A DNA stretch of 64,000 nt from Dryas octopetala (GCA_963921425.1 OY992838.1:10788001-10852000), one strand, 5' to 3'. Counted from the stretch's first letter, positions 21,820-34,024 are shown. The notes: generated by a model from the letters alone, not told the origin. Numbers and translations are program-made.

Positions 21820-23101
21820 TATGAAGTAAAATATTGAATATTTTACTTGATTTCTTGGCATGTTTGGGAAGCAAAGGCCATTAATCGCAGTACGGATGAT
21901 AACACCTATTAAGTTGATAGACTTGGTAATTATCTTGATGAACTTTGTTTTTGGATGTGTTTACACCTATTAATTGTTATTCCTCCATACTCCTTAGTAG
22001 TTTCTTATTTTCTTAATCAAATTCTTATTCTGTGTCGTGCAGACACTTGAAATGCTTGAGAAAAAGGAGAAAGTACTACAAAAGAAGGCTGCTGCAGAAG
22101 TTGAAAGGACCAAGGAGTTCACCAGAACAAAGAACAAAAGGGGTATGGTTTCAAAGTGTTTCCATTTTTCTTATGGAGAATTTGAATGGGGATTATTTAA
22201 TTCTTGAATCTTTTTTTAAAGGAATTTTAGCAAATTTTTTTTTTTTTTTTTTTTTTTCATTTAGAAAGGTCTTATATACACATCCGTTAATCAAATATTT
22301 TTCTGTGGACACAAGTATTTCTGTTGTATTATTGCCATTTAATGCTGATTTGGATCTAAAACCAACGCTGTTTAGTCCATGATTTTCAAAATTCTAGTTT
22401 TTGTCTGGTTGAGTAATAACTTATGCTACTCTTTTGCAGCGGCCATACAATGTTTGAAGAGGAAGAGGCTATATGAACAACCAATAAAGCAGCTTGGAAA
22501 TTTCCAATTGCGCATCCATGACCAGGTGACTTTGAAATTTGGGATTAAATTTCTGATGCTTTTGATAGTGTTTCAAAATTGTCAAGAACTTCATTTTTGC
22601 GCATCCATTGGTCAGTACTGTATGTAGTATGAGTATAATACTATTGTCAATGAATTTATTAAAATGCAGTTTGCTGGTTTACAAATTTGAGGCTTCTTGA
22701 GGACTTTTGTAGAATGAATTGACAACAAAATTTCACTAATATGCACTTTCTGTGTTCTTTTTTGTATTGGAATTGAGAGTTGATTTTGTATTCTTGTGCT
22801 GCAGGATGAAACGAGGCTATGTAAAGAAGTGGTCTGATTTTATAATGCAGCATTTTGCTCCAAGCACGCATCCCCATTTTCTGTGTGGCTTCATTAAACA
22901 GTGTATATAAAGGTGGCAAATATGAATCAAACCGTCCCCTTTCAAATGTGAACATCTGTTCAATGTTCTGTCAAGCTTTAATCAATAGCTTGTTCTATTA
23001 CGAACCAACAATGTTAAATTATCTTTGGCCCTATATTATGAAGATATTGCCTTGTTTCCATCGCCATTGGACTCGGTCGATTTATATGTGGTCCAGTCTT
23101 T
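21820..23101 (+). pseudogene. Truncated SNF7/VPS32 copy
   Basis: This segment matches the intact SNF7 gene from about 34888 to 37393. It keeps intron 1 sequence, exon 2 (22043-22142) and exon 3 (22440-22525) with open frames and splice borders. It then jumps near 22596 from intron 3 into the 3' untranslated region, skipping exons 4-6 and the stop codon. Exon 1 and the promoter are also missing. Introns are retained, so this is a DNA-level duplication and not a retrocopy. Substitutions against the parent are few (for example an Ala-to-Thr change and Gln-to-Pro, Glu-to-Lys in exon 3). The homology stops at 23101 exactly where the hydrolase duplication block B begins. No functional SNF7 can be made. 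Confidence 0.93.
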
Positions 23102-23104
23102 AGT

Positions 23105-26100
23105 AAAGAATTGTAATGATTAACGATTAATAACTCAGGGAAAACGTTTAGTTAACCAGACTATTTTGATATTTTTCAGTGAAAATGGGTTAAAGTTATA
23201 ACATGTCATAATCACTTTTAACATCAACAGGTTAGCTGAAATTATCTATATATACCAAGTCAGCTTTACAAGAGGAAGAGTCTAGCGCCAAATCCACATG
23301 CAGTTCAAAACGGCAAAGTAGTTTAAATGAGTAAAGCCCTCACTATCAGTCCTAGCACTTCACAATTCATCGTGAGAGTTCCCTTTTGGCGAAGTAGTTT
23401 TTGGTTGATTTTCCAGGATGTACCTTGTGGCCAATGATGCATGAAGTGCTGCTCCATATGGAAGCACTTCTTCGTTTACTGTGAAGTATGGTGAATGCCC
23501 CGGTTCTAACTTTCCTTGAGATTTCATGCCAAGAAAGCAGAAGTATCCCGGAATTACTTCTTGATAGAATGAGAAATCTTCTGCCCCCATCAATGGTTGC
23601 ATCTCCAATATGTTTTGATGGCCAAGCAGATCTCCTGCAACATTTCGGAAGTACTCATGCAGATCTTTGTCATTTACAGTTGCAGGGTAAGAGGGCTTAG
23701 CATCTTCATTGAACATGACAGTTGCATTGCACCTCTGGACACTAGCCTGTCTAATGATAACCTGCAACTCACATTTTTATAGAATGAACATTTATGATGG
23801 GACATTGTAAAACAGAGTAATAAATCAGCATAAAATATTTTCAATTTTAAGATATTAAAGTAAAGCATACCTCTTTAATTCTTTGTTTAAGTTGGATGAA
23901 GCTTTCCTTTGAAAATGCCCTGAACGTGCCACCAATTGTAACAGAATCTGGAATAACATTGAATGCACCACCTCCTTGGAACTTTCCAACAGTAACAACC
24001 TGCAAAATATGTTTTCATGTAGCTGAATGGATACGGTGACTAAGGCACTATTCTTTGCAAACGGGTCTAAGTCTAACAAGCATATGACCAAGAGGTTAAT
24101 ATTTAACTCACTAGACAAAGACAGGCATCAACATCAAACTGTAATTGGTGGGCACAAAAGACTTAACAGGAGATTACATGAACAATAAATTTTGACTTTT
24201 GCACAGGAGCACTACTTGGGGTATTTTTTATTTGATTGGGTTACCTAAAACATATGAACTGACACAAGCAGAGAGAAAGAACCTGTGAATCCAAGGGATC
24301 AGCTTCACGCGAAACAAGATGTTGCAGACTAACAATAACATTCGAAGCAGCCAAGATTGGGTCTATTGTGTGCTGCGGAATGGCAGCATGACCCCCCTTC
24401 CCATTTATTACTGCCTCAAAAAAGCCACTCGCAGCCAAAATTGGGCCAGACCTAGAGGCCACTGAACCAATGGGGTGATCAGCAGCGACGTGCAACCCAA
24501 AGATGGCACTAACATGCTCCAGTGCCCCTGCATCTAACATTTTCTTTGCTCCTCCACCTCCTTCCTCAGCTGGTTGGAAAATAAGAACAACTGTTCCCTA
24601 TAAGAAACACAAGAAATAACTAAAAAAAATTCTTCTGGAGAAAAAAAAAATATATATATATATTCCATGACACTGCTAATCAGAAATAGTAACCCAAACA
24701 ATGGCCATACTGCAACTCTATGCATGATAAATAAAATCTCCAATTATAACCTGCATTATGGAATTGCAAATAAAGAAAGATAGAGCTCTTTTTGTATAAA
24801 CATTAATCATCAAACAACTTCCTCCATCCATAATGCAAAAAGTTACATCTGAGAAATGGCTACATTCAAGGTAGATTTTTCATATAATTGATACTTCACT
24901 CTCAAGTATGCAACTCTTGTACAACAGTGCAATAGGGAAGTAAAGAAAAAAGGAAAAATATCTCACCTAAGAAAAGAAAAAGGCAAAATTAAGCGACAAA
25001 AGAACTTATAGTGAATGTATCATCGATGCCAAGTGTCACACTTATTATGCCAATAAGCCTACTTAGAGAATGCACTCTCAACACTTGGTGGCTGGCTACC
25101 TCGGCAAGCAAGGGCACTCCAAAAGTCTAATAATATCACCATGTGAGGTGATTAACAAGGGATGCTGACTTGAAACCTTCAGAACATAGAAATAAACATA
25201 TATTTCCTTCATTTTTCTCTCTCATTAATGAAGTTGATGTCCCCCATCTTGAAAGCTTGGCTTTAATTAAAGATACTGATATAATTAGTCAGGATACACT
25301 TTGGTGGTCTAGTCACTGGATCTTTAAATTGATGACATATTGACAATTACCATTGAGGGGTCTAAGGTTAAGCATTCATTTTCTTTATAAGTAAACTTTA
25401 AGACAGCTAAGTCAAACTGTTAATGTGTAAACATATACTCTCAAACCAAGAAATTTAACAGACATAAGGGGCCATTTATATGTATAATAGTTTTTTCTTT
25501 TTTTGAATCCCTGATGTTTTGTGTAATTACCTGAGATACATTTTGAATGTATAATTGCAAAAAGTCCATATCAACAGTAACTAATTCAACCCCTAAAATT
25601 AACCAGTAAAAAGAAAGAACAAAAATATTCAAAGCAATCTAAAACCAACTTTACCATGAAATTAATGTTCTAAGATAATGTATAAATTCATTTGAAGGTC
25701 ATCCCAAAGAGAGGAAAATAAGGAATCCAAAATATGAGAAGAAGAAGAAGAAGAAGAATAAGAAGAGGGGAACCTTTAATTCATGGCGATGATCTTGAAG
25801 TATCTTTGCAGCACCAAGAAGCATGGCAACATGAGCATCATGTCCACATCCATGCATCTTCCCTGGAACTTTACTCTTGTGTTCCCACTCCACACTCTCC
25901 TGGAACGAACAAAAAGCCAATACTTGTCATCAATTCCCCTCTAGCTTTAATTCAAAACAATAGTCAATAATGGTCAATTTGCAACACTCACAACTCACAA
26001 GTCCACCACTAAAACTCCTACACATAATCCCAATAAGCATTAACCCAAATGACAAAAGTAAACACCAATCCGAGAATTCTACTGAAAGCTCGAGAATTCT

Positions 26101-26556
26101 ACTGAACCTGCATAGGCAGAGCATCCATATCCGCTCTAATTGCAACAAAAGGTGGTCCACCAGTCCCAACAAAGCCAACAACACCGGTTTCAGCCAATGG
26201 GTATTTGTAAGGGATGCCCATCTGGTCAAGCTCAACTCTGATAAGCTTACTTGTCTCAAATTCCTCATAACCAAGTTCTGGGTTTTCATGTATTTTCCTC
26301 CTAATACCCACCATACGATCAAAAAGCTCCTTCTTTTTAGCATACTCAAGAAACTTGACTGGGATCTGAGCCAGCTCTTCCGGGCTCAAAGAATGGTTTG
26401 AAGAAGTGGGAAATGGCATAATCACCATGACTATGAGAATCAAAGAGACCCATTTGCAGAGAGCCATTGATTGTAAGACTGAGGTTGTGAGCTTGATGGT
26501 TGAATTGGAAAACCTTTAGAGGGGTTAAGTAATTGCGTTAGGTGGAACTGAAAGCA
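23105..26556 (-). repeat. Tandem duplication unit, copy B
   Basis: Counterpart of 15826-19470. Small indels distinguish it: a shorter downstream region, and (AAG)n-like and (TA)n runs in intron 2. Its left edge abuts the SNF7 pseudogene without spacer sequence. Confidence 0.9.
23360..26467 (-). CDS. ILR1-like IAA-amino acid amidohydrolase, copy B
   Basis: Five phase-0 exons (26467-26108, 25899-25774, 24597-24283, 23999-23871, 23761-23360) encode 443 residues with the same architecture as copy A: signal peptide, metal-binding motifs, dimerisation insert, and C-terminal [10 protein letters not shown]. Differences include MHGCGHDAH in place of MHACGHDAH beside the metal-binding Cys, HVAADHPIG in place of HVAFDRPIG, and a C-terminal HDEL, a canonical plant ER-retention signal. 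Exon lengths are identical to copy A. All splice sites are GT-AG and no frameshift is seen, so the gene looks functional. The predicted role is hydrolysis of auxin-amino acid conjugates in the ER lumen. Confidence 0.95.
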
Positions 26557-26795
26557 GAAGAGGCATGGGACTATGGGAGTCTGTCAGAAAGGTATACAAA
26601 AACCAACAAAATCCTAAGTCGGTCACCTCATCATGTGCGGGGTGAGAAAGCAATGGTTTCAGCTACTAAAAGTTTCTGATGGCGTGTAGAGCCGTAGACT
26701 TGTTGGTCTATTGTGCCACGCCAATGGTAGCACATCACATCATATCGTCTGTTTTACACACGTGGTTCTTATGAAAACAACGTGTCGTTTCTGAA
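26557..26795. other. Unique sequence upstream of hydrolase copy B
   Basis: Upstream DNA differs from copy A here, so the two genes probably have different distal promoters. No gene seen. Confidence 0.5.
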
Positions 26796-27412
26796 AGGGC
26801 ACTATTCAGACTACCCAAAATCACTGAGTTGACCATTTCTTTATTTTTTTGCCCATTTTTTTTTAATTTTACCACTATATTAAAAAAAAAACACATTTTG
26901 CCAATTTTGGCCGGCCATCCATCCCCACCGTCGACGCAACCCCACCCTTCCCCATCGCCGGTGCGACCCACCCACCCCGATCTCCCTTCTCTCTCTCTTC
27001 CTTCTCTCTGCCTCCCTCCCTCACCGGACCACCATAGGTGGCCGGCGCGACCCCATAGACCTCCAGATCGGGGGTCGCGCCGGCCACCTATGGTGGTCTA
27101 GTGAGGGAGGGAGGCAGAGAGAGGGGAGAGAGAGGGAAGGAGGCAGAGAGAGGGAAGAGAGAGAGAAGGGAGATCGGGGTGGGTGGGTTATGCCGGCGAT
27201 GGGGCGGGTGGGGTCGACCGGCGAAGGGAAAGGGTGGGGTCGCGCCGGCTATGGGGAAGAGGTAGGGTTGCGCCAGCGGCGGGGAGGGGTGGCCGGCCAA
27301 AATTGGAAAAATGAGTTTTTTTTTTTAATGCAGGGGTAAAATAGGAAAAAATGGGCAAAAAATTGAGGGAGTGGTCAACTAAGTGGTTTTGGGTGGTCTG
27401 AATAGTCCCTCT
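26796..27412. mobile_element. Long palindromic (foldback) element with GC-rich centre
   Basis: The element reads agggcactattcagac inward from the left and agggactattcagacc inward from the right. The arms continue with cccaaaa and gttgacca, then T-rich and A-rich blocks, and meet in a GC-rich centre near 27060. There 27027-27053 (gaccaccataggtgg...) pairs perfectly with the segment that follows a 16-base spacer. CT-rich sequence on the left arm matches GA-rich sequence on the right. Flanks carry a near-duplicate (tttctgaa / tttttgaa), giving a tentative 8-9 base target site. Open frames inside are low complexity. Total about 617 bases. Confidence 0.78.
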
Positions 27413-29332
27413 CTTTTTGAAAAAACATTCGTCATTCGTGTTGTACCTGTACATCTGGTTAGTCTATAGCCCAGCCCTACTCAAAAGCCCACAGAAGCCC
27501 CTAACCACAGCACAACCTTTCCTAATTCCCACCCCATAAGCCCAGCCCTCAGCACAAACTCCCTGATTCACCAACACCTACCCCAAGTCCAAAACAAACC
27601 TTTCGATAATGAAAAAAAATTTGTGTGTAACGGAGATAAATTCCCTTACAGTCACAATAAATAGTCGCGTGACCAGCATATGAGCTGACTTTGTGAGAAT
27701 GTAACTGTTACACACAAGTTTTTCTCTTCGATCATACTTTATGATCATTTTCCTTTCAATCATACTTTTGACCCTCTCCCTTTCAATCATACAAAACTAA
27801 ATTTTACATCATTTAAAACCCACAACAGCCACTTTTGCCCTCCCTGCTTCTCTCTTCAAAGAGAGAAACACACAAGCAATTTTGAAGATAGCTATTGATT
27901 TGGCGTATGAAAAATTCGAGAAAAGTTCACCACCCTTTAGACTTTAGGTAAAAGACCAACTCTGGAGTTGTAGGAGACATAGAGAATATCCCTTACAACC
28001 CAGACTCAGCCTATTAGCCAAAAGGGTGGAGGATAGTGGAAACTTTTTGATCATTGAGACTATTTGTATGTTATAGAAAAACTTCAATGAGGAGTGCCCT
28101 ACCACATCATCATGTTGAGTGGCAGGGACAATTAGTTAAAACTTTTCATATATTTGAATCCGAATCCTCTACTAATCTCATATTAATCATAGAAATTATG
28201 TTTTTATACCTCTCTTTCACATTAAATTTTTTATTTTAGACAAATAGGTTTAATTTTTTTTTTTTTAACTAACATCTGGAGGCATGGACAAATGCACGTT
28301 GTGGGATGCATGGGCTGCAGCCCATGCTCTTTTTTTGTTTTTTAGCTTACTTAGGTAGCTTAGCCCACCCAATTTCCATCCCAAGCCCAGTAGCCACTGC
28401 CCACAATTTAAGTATTTTTTTTTTCTACTGAGGAGCAACTTCTCACATGCTGCTACTGTCTCTTTATTTAATGAAAAAAAATTACTTTTACTTCCATTCC
28501 CCCCCGAAAACAGCCTATAGATCCCCACTTGCTCCAACTTCTTTCCTCTGCAGCTCCAAAACTCATCTCCCCAACCCCACACAAATAGCTCAGCCCTCCA
28601 ATCTTCAGGGGGTGCCAAGCCGCCAATGTATTATATATGTATTTGCACCCAATATCTATACTCTTTTTTTTTTTTGCTCAACTATCTATTAAAATTAGAA
28701 ATTTTTGCAATTTTTGCAATTTTAAAAGGTATTATATATCTATATGTAGGGCCTAACTTAGATAGTGTTATATTGTATTTGCATTGCATGTTTAATTGTT
28801 GTATTACTATCTTTTTTTTTTGTGCGATTTTTTTTCTTTGTTTAGATATGCATTTTTAAGGTAAGGCTCATTATGTTCCCCCTAACTAGGTATAACTTTT
28901 TTTTTTTGCTAATGAAATTCATTCATACGGTTGAGTTTTACTCATAAGTTAAGTTTAACTCACCCCATTTTGAAATCCTGGATTCTTTCCTGTCTGGAGG
29001 GTTTGAGTTTATTTTTTTTCACTCGCCCTTCCAGTCGGCTTCGATGCCCAATGGTATCTATTTGTAATATTGACAATGTCTTGTACTTGCTCATTTCTAT
29101 CATCCATAATTAGGAAATTCAAATCCCTTTTCTTTAGACGGAAACTCATAGAATTTATTATCACCGTCATGTTGGCCTTATATACTGAAACTGAGAACTG
29201 TGAGCTTACTGTGTGTGTGTGTGTGGATATTTTGATTGGATGATTATGTCTTTATAATTATATATGATTTTATTGCAATTTTGTCTTTATAATTTTATAT
29301 GATTTTAGTAGGTAAACTTATAGAAAATTAGG
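27413..29332. other. Intergenic, no gene seen
   Basis: No coding signature. About 27600-27735 has short inverted ends (aaaatttgtgtgtaac / gttacacacaagttttt) and may be a tiny MITE. Several T runs (28254-28266, 28668-28675, 28902-28910) and a (GT)n run near 29211-29224 occur. Confidence 0.45.
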
Positions 29333-29903
29333 GTTAAATACCAAATCTTAATAATTTTTTAATTTTTTAAAATAGCATGAAGACTATATAATATTTCAAT
29401 TGGAATATCAAATTTAAATGTAATTTTTTAGATTAGGTTACAAACATGTTGACCCTTTTGTTTTGGGTTTTTCCATTTGACATTTTTGTCCTTGAGACTT
29501 TTATATTGTTTTGGAAATTGGCTAGTGTAGTCTAATTGTACTTGTGAGTATAAAATTACAACGTTGCCCTTAATTTAGTTTAGGGTATAGAAATATGATG
29601 TAGGGAATAAAAATGAGGTGCAAGGTATACAAATGAGGTTTATGGTTTAGAATTAGAGTTTTAGAACTTATGGCTTAGGGTTTAGGTCTCTGTCCAAAAC
29701 CCAGGAGCTAAATCGAATTTTTTTTTATTAATTTATTTGTAATTGACAATTTTTTTTATTGTAGTGGCATGTGATGTAATATTTGTGAATTATAGTACCC
29801 TTTACTATATTATTATATTTGACTTTTCAATTAGTACATAATCTAAAATGCTATTAAATTTTGACATCTAAATTAAAAAATTATTAAAATTTGGTACCTA
29901 AGA
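29333..29903. mobile_element. Possible old inverted-repeat element
   Basis: The left edge (aaataccaaatcttaataat) matches the reverse complement of the right edge (attattaaaatttggtacct) over roughly 40 bases. No clear target-site duplication, no coding content. Confidence 0.4.
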
Positions 29904-30009
29904 CCAACAGACTTGTAGACTTTTTTGAGAGGTTTGAATGTTGATTATTGTTAGTGATGTGTTGTTTTGACCATTTGTAACCCAGCTCAAGGAGATGGAT
30001 GAAAGAAAT

Positions 30010-30963
30010 TAGGGGTGGGCACGGTACGGTATGAGACGGTATGAGCCCCATACCGATACCATACCGAAATTTTTATTCGGTACGGTATTGACATTTTTAA
30101 AACTGGTACCATATCATACCAGTGTTCTATGAATTCGGTATGGTTCGGTATGGTTTTTGGTATGTGCCAATATTTTAAACTTCTTTTTTTTTTTTTTTTT
30201 CAAAAAACAACATTTAATGACCAAAAAGACATACTCTCAATCCCTTGCACTTTTATTATTACATATTAATTGTCAATCCTTTACTAGTAATTGTCTAACT
30301 TTACATTGTAAATATTTGGTTGTATAGAATTAGAAATCACAAATAATAACAACATATAATAGAATGCAGTGTGCACTGAGTTATTCAGTTACAACTTACA
30401 AACAAGAAATATTTTTTCCCAACCAAAAGATATAACAAAATCCAACCTGACAGTCCTCAAAGCCAAAATAGCTAAGCCTTATGGCTTATTACAAAGTACA
30501 AACAGTCAAAAACAATAATAGTACTTAAGCCTTATGGCTTATTAGTTATTACAAGCAGTCAACACAAATACACAATGGTAGTTAGTACTTTAGCCTTATG
30601 GCTTATTACAAACAACCAAGACAAATACACAATAGTAGTTATTACAAACAATAAACACTACTTAGTTAGTACTTGCAGGCTGCAACATCACCAAACAGTC
30701 TACACTATTTTTCCTTTCTCTTTGCCCAAATAGCCACTAATATGGCAACACCTAATTAAAAAAATATTAAATAATTAAATTAAATATAATTTGGTACGGT
30801 ACGGTATATTACGATATTGAAAGTTTCATATATATACCATACCAATTTAGAATTGGTATGGTAAAGTATCGGTACGGTATGTAATCGATATTGTTTTTCG
30901 GTATAAAATTGACATGGTACGGTATGGTACGGATTCGGTTTCGGTAGTAAATGCCCACCCCTA
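30010..30963. mobile_element. hAT-like non-autonomous element with GGTACGGTA subterminal repeats
   Basis: Termini taggggtgggca and tgcccaccccta are perfect inverted repeats of 12 bases. The flanks aaagaaat and gaagaaac match at 6 of 8 positions, consistent with a decayed 8-base hAT target duplication. Subterminal DNA on both sides is full of ggtacggta and accatacc motifs, in opposite orientation. The middle has three tandem-like copies of ccttatggcttatta at about 30476, 30532 and 30594. No transposase frame. 954 bases. Confidence 0.82.
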
Positions 30964-31154
30964 GAAGAAACAGGCCAACTGAATCCTTAAAGACAAATGA
31001 ACAACCTATGAAAAAAAAAGGGATAACATTATAAAGCCGGAAATGACGAAAAAGATCATTGGGTAATATTAGCTTCCTGAAAGCTTTTTACCCGCTTTGC
31101 CTTCCTTAATTTGTAATGACATAAATGTGTAGCGTTAGATATTTCTCCATAGAC

Positions 31155-31194
31155 AAAGAGAGAAAGAGAGAAAGAGAGAAAGAGAGAAAGAGAG
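31155..31194 (+). repeat. (AAAGAGAG)5 tandem repeat
   Basis: Five perfect 8-base units. Confidence 0.95.
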
Positions 31195-31211
31195 ATGACC
31201 TAAAATAAAAA

Positions 31212-31557
31212 GAGTGTTGCTATTTGCACACTTTTTTCTTTCTTTTTCTCATTTCACACTCCCACACTCTTCCCATAATTAAAGTTTCTCATATACACAC
31301 TCCTCCTAATTACCATAATATCTATATTTTATCCATTTTCTCAAAATTTCTCACCACAACTCATCACCCAACACACCCTATGAACTTAGACAAAAAAAAA
31401 AAAAAAAACACACCCCTTCACCAACCCACCCAGCTCCCTCTCTCTCCTTCATCGGACAACTTTAGACCAAAAAAATAAAAACACCCCCTCCCTCCCCGGC
31501 ATGCTGTAGCACTACCTTCCTCCCTTTCTCTCCTCCCTGCATGCAACACCACCCTCA

Positions 31558-31589
<32 letters not shown>

Positions 31590-32372
31590 CCTCTCTCTCT
31601 CTCTCTCCTCCTCGCATGTAGCACCACCTTCATCCCTCTCTCTCATCCCCCATGCAGCACCACCTCTCTCCCTCTCTCCCTCCCCCCATTTCACCCTACC
31701 CACCCAGCCCCTCTCCCTTTCACTCGACCACCTTCTTCCCTCCCGCACCCTCCCCTCACCACCCTCCCTTCTCTCTTATCCCTCGTAGTACCACCTCCCC
31801 ATCACAGGCCATTCGACATTGGTCGGTCGAAATGGTTAGTTTCGATTCGGTAGTCATCCACCGAACATTTCCTAGTTGTTTGGTGGCTGTCTTCCAAACG
31901 AAACTAATCGTTTCGGCGAACCATTGTCAAATGGCCTGTGAAAAAGAGGTGGTGCTGCGGGGGAGAAGAGAGAGAGAGAGAGAGGGTGGTGCGGGAGAGA
32001 TGGAGGTGGTCGGGTGAGGAGGGGATGGGCTGGGTGGGTCGGGTGAAATGGGGGGAGGGAGGGAAGTGGTGCTACATGCGGGGAGGAGAGAGAGAAAGAA
32101 AGGGGATGGAGGGAGAGAGATGGTCCAGTGAAGGGGAGAGGGGCTGTGTGGGTCGGGTGAAACGGGGGGAGGGAGGAAAGTGGTCCGATGAAGGATGAGG
32201 AGGGAGGAAGGTGTGGGTCGGGTAGAGGTGTGTGTGTTTTTTTTGTCTAGTTGATGTGTGTGTAAGAGTTGCCCTTTAATGTCTTTTCCCTTTGGGTTAA
32301 TTAGTTAAATTCACAAATTAAATTATAGGGGTGTGCAAAAAGACAAAAAAAAGTGTGCAAATATCAACTCTC
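31212..32372. mobile_element. Foldback element with perfect 8-base target duplication
   Basis: A direct repeat aataaaaa flanks the element (31204-31211 and 32373-32380). Terminal inverted repeats begin gagtgttgctatttgc and gagagttgatatttgc and match at 18 of 20 positions. The arms are CT-rich (left) and GA-rich (right), with a (CT)n tract at about 31560-31607. They close near 31865 where the sequence around aggccattcgaca is mirrored by tgtcaaatggcct. The open frames on both strands are Arg/Glu or Pro/Ser simple sequence and not genes. 1161 bases. Confidence 0.85.
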
Positions 32373-32382
32373 AATAAAAATC

Positions 32383-32770
32383 AGGGATTAATGCCATTTT
32401 TCTCCCTAGACTATTACACATGTATCAGTTTGCTTCCCAGACTTCTAATTTGGAAAATTAAAGACCCTGACTTTTTCAATTTTGCAAATTGAGGTTATTC
32501 CGTCAATTTACACATTTTTCATCCAAAGCTCCGTTTATGAAGGGATGATTAACCAAAATTTAGCGGGAAATGAAAGAGGAAAAAATGGTAAGATTTTAAT
32601 GGAATAGACCATTTTGCCCTCAAAGATTTGGATGAAAAAGTGTAAATTGACGGAAAAACCTCAATTGACAAAATTTAAAAAGTCACAGTCCTTACTTTTC
32701 TAAATTAAAAGTCTGAAGAGTAAACTGATACAAGTGTAATAGTCTGGGGAGCAAAATTGTATTAATCCCT
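32383..32770. mobile_element. Palindromic MITE
   Basis: Nearly the whole element is a pair of arms of about 145 bases: agggattaatgcca on the left and agggattaatacaa inverted from the right, continuing through actattacac, gtatcagttt, aattgaggtt and cgtcaatttacac. A 6-base direct repeat aaaatc borders it (32377-32382 and 32771-32776). The left copy overlaps the target repeat of the preceding foldback element. 388 bases, non-coding. Confidence 0.83.
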
Positions 32771-32926
32771 AAAATCATGAAGCAAAATGACTGTTTTTTA
32801 AGAAAACACGAAATACTTACCCTTTATGCATGTATTGAGGTCAGAACTAAAATTAGTCAAATTTAGGGTATAATGGTTTTAACATTTGTAGGTGAGAGTA
32901 TAGATATCACTTGAAGTTGCCAAAAC

Positions 32927-33558
32927 CAGGGCCGATCCGAGGATTTAGGTGGCCCTAGGCGAGAAAAAAATTTGAGGCCCTTTGCCCATTTAATAACTAA
33001 AATTAATTGACCAAAAAATCAATAAGCAATTTCTAACTTGATACCCATCAATTTAGTAAGAGAAATTAAAAAAATAGAACTGATTTGAATTAATTGAAAA
33101 TCTTTAAGTACACAAAAACTAGAGTTAGTTTTAAAGATAACTAATACGTGTAGCAAGATTTAGGCTGCAAATGGCAAGCTTCTTGGCAATCTATATTCCA
33201 AATTCTCTGCTAACAAACCTTTGTTATCACATTAGAGAGCTCTCTTACTCCTCGATATTAATTAAAGGAGACAAAGTGTAAAGCAACTAAGAGGAATAGT
33301 CAAATGGATGAAGGAGGCCCTGGACTGTGAGACTGAGAGTGATGAAGAGGAATAAATAGTCAACAAGGAATAGTTAGAGAAGAAAAATGATTAGAGGAAT
33401 AGTCAATAGATAAAGAAGGCCTACACTAAAAGTAGGAATAGTAAAAAAAATTTTATTTTATTTTTTTTAATTAAAAAACCTAACTTAGAAGTTGAAGGCC
33501 CTTTAGGTGGGTGGGCCCTAGGCGGTCGCCTAGCACGCCTACCCTCACGGCCGGCCTG
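32927..33558. mobile_element. hAT-type element with perfect 8-base target duplication
   Basis: The 8-base repeat gccaaaac flanks the element (32919-32926 and 33559-33566). The ends are cagggccgatcc and, inverted, caggccggccgt; CAG-initial termini are typical of Ac-like hAT elements. Subterminal ggccctaggcg occurs in inverse form near the right end. No transposase. 632 bases. Confidence 0.83.
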
Positions 33559-34024
33559 GCCAAAACAAATAAAGTAATAAGAAGAGCATTGATGTAACAA
33601 CAAATAAGAATAGTCCATTGAAATGCCAAAAGCTTTGCCACAAAAAAAAAGGGTGAAATCTCAATAGGTAAAAGACAAAGGTATCTTTGTAGGAAAGGAG
33701 TCATTACATGAAAATTTCAACCGATACGGTAAAAACTAAAAACAGAATCAATCCAAATTCTTTCCTAATCAAACAATTACAAGAATTTCCTTCAATTTCG
33801 GATACCAAAATGGCCAAATTACAAAAATTTCCCCCAATTCAAGTCATAGATTGCATTTGCAGCCAAAATGCCCAAAGTGGGCAGTGTGTAGTGCGTACAG
33901 CGTACTCCAATCATTGACCTAACTAGACCATCTATCCCTAACGACACCGTTTAACATCACCATACCGGGATGCAATCAACCGTCGGTTAGGGTTTCCTGG
34001 GCCCCACGAGCCAATCTGGTGTGC

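Noticed and set aside
22032-22382. Plus-strand frame starting with SCRHLKCLRKRRK, also at 35093
   Set aside because: A wrong-frame reading of SNF7 exon 2; the true frame gives TLEMLEKKEK.
21820-23101. A second functional SNF7 gene
   Set aside because: Exons 1, 4, 5 and 6 are missing and intron 3 is fused to 3' untranslated sequence.
31155-31194. Regular short repeats that might suggest a CRISPR-like array
   Set aside because: A head-to-tail 8-base microsatellite with no spacers, in plant nuclear DNA.
31418-32198. Arg/Glu-rich and Pro/Ser-rich open frames
   Set aside because: Simple-sequence CT/GA arms of the foldback element translated in several frames.
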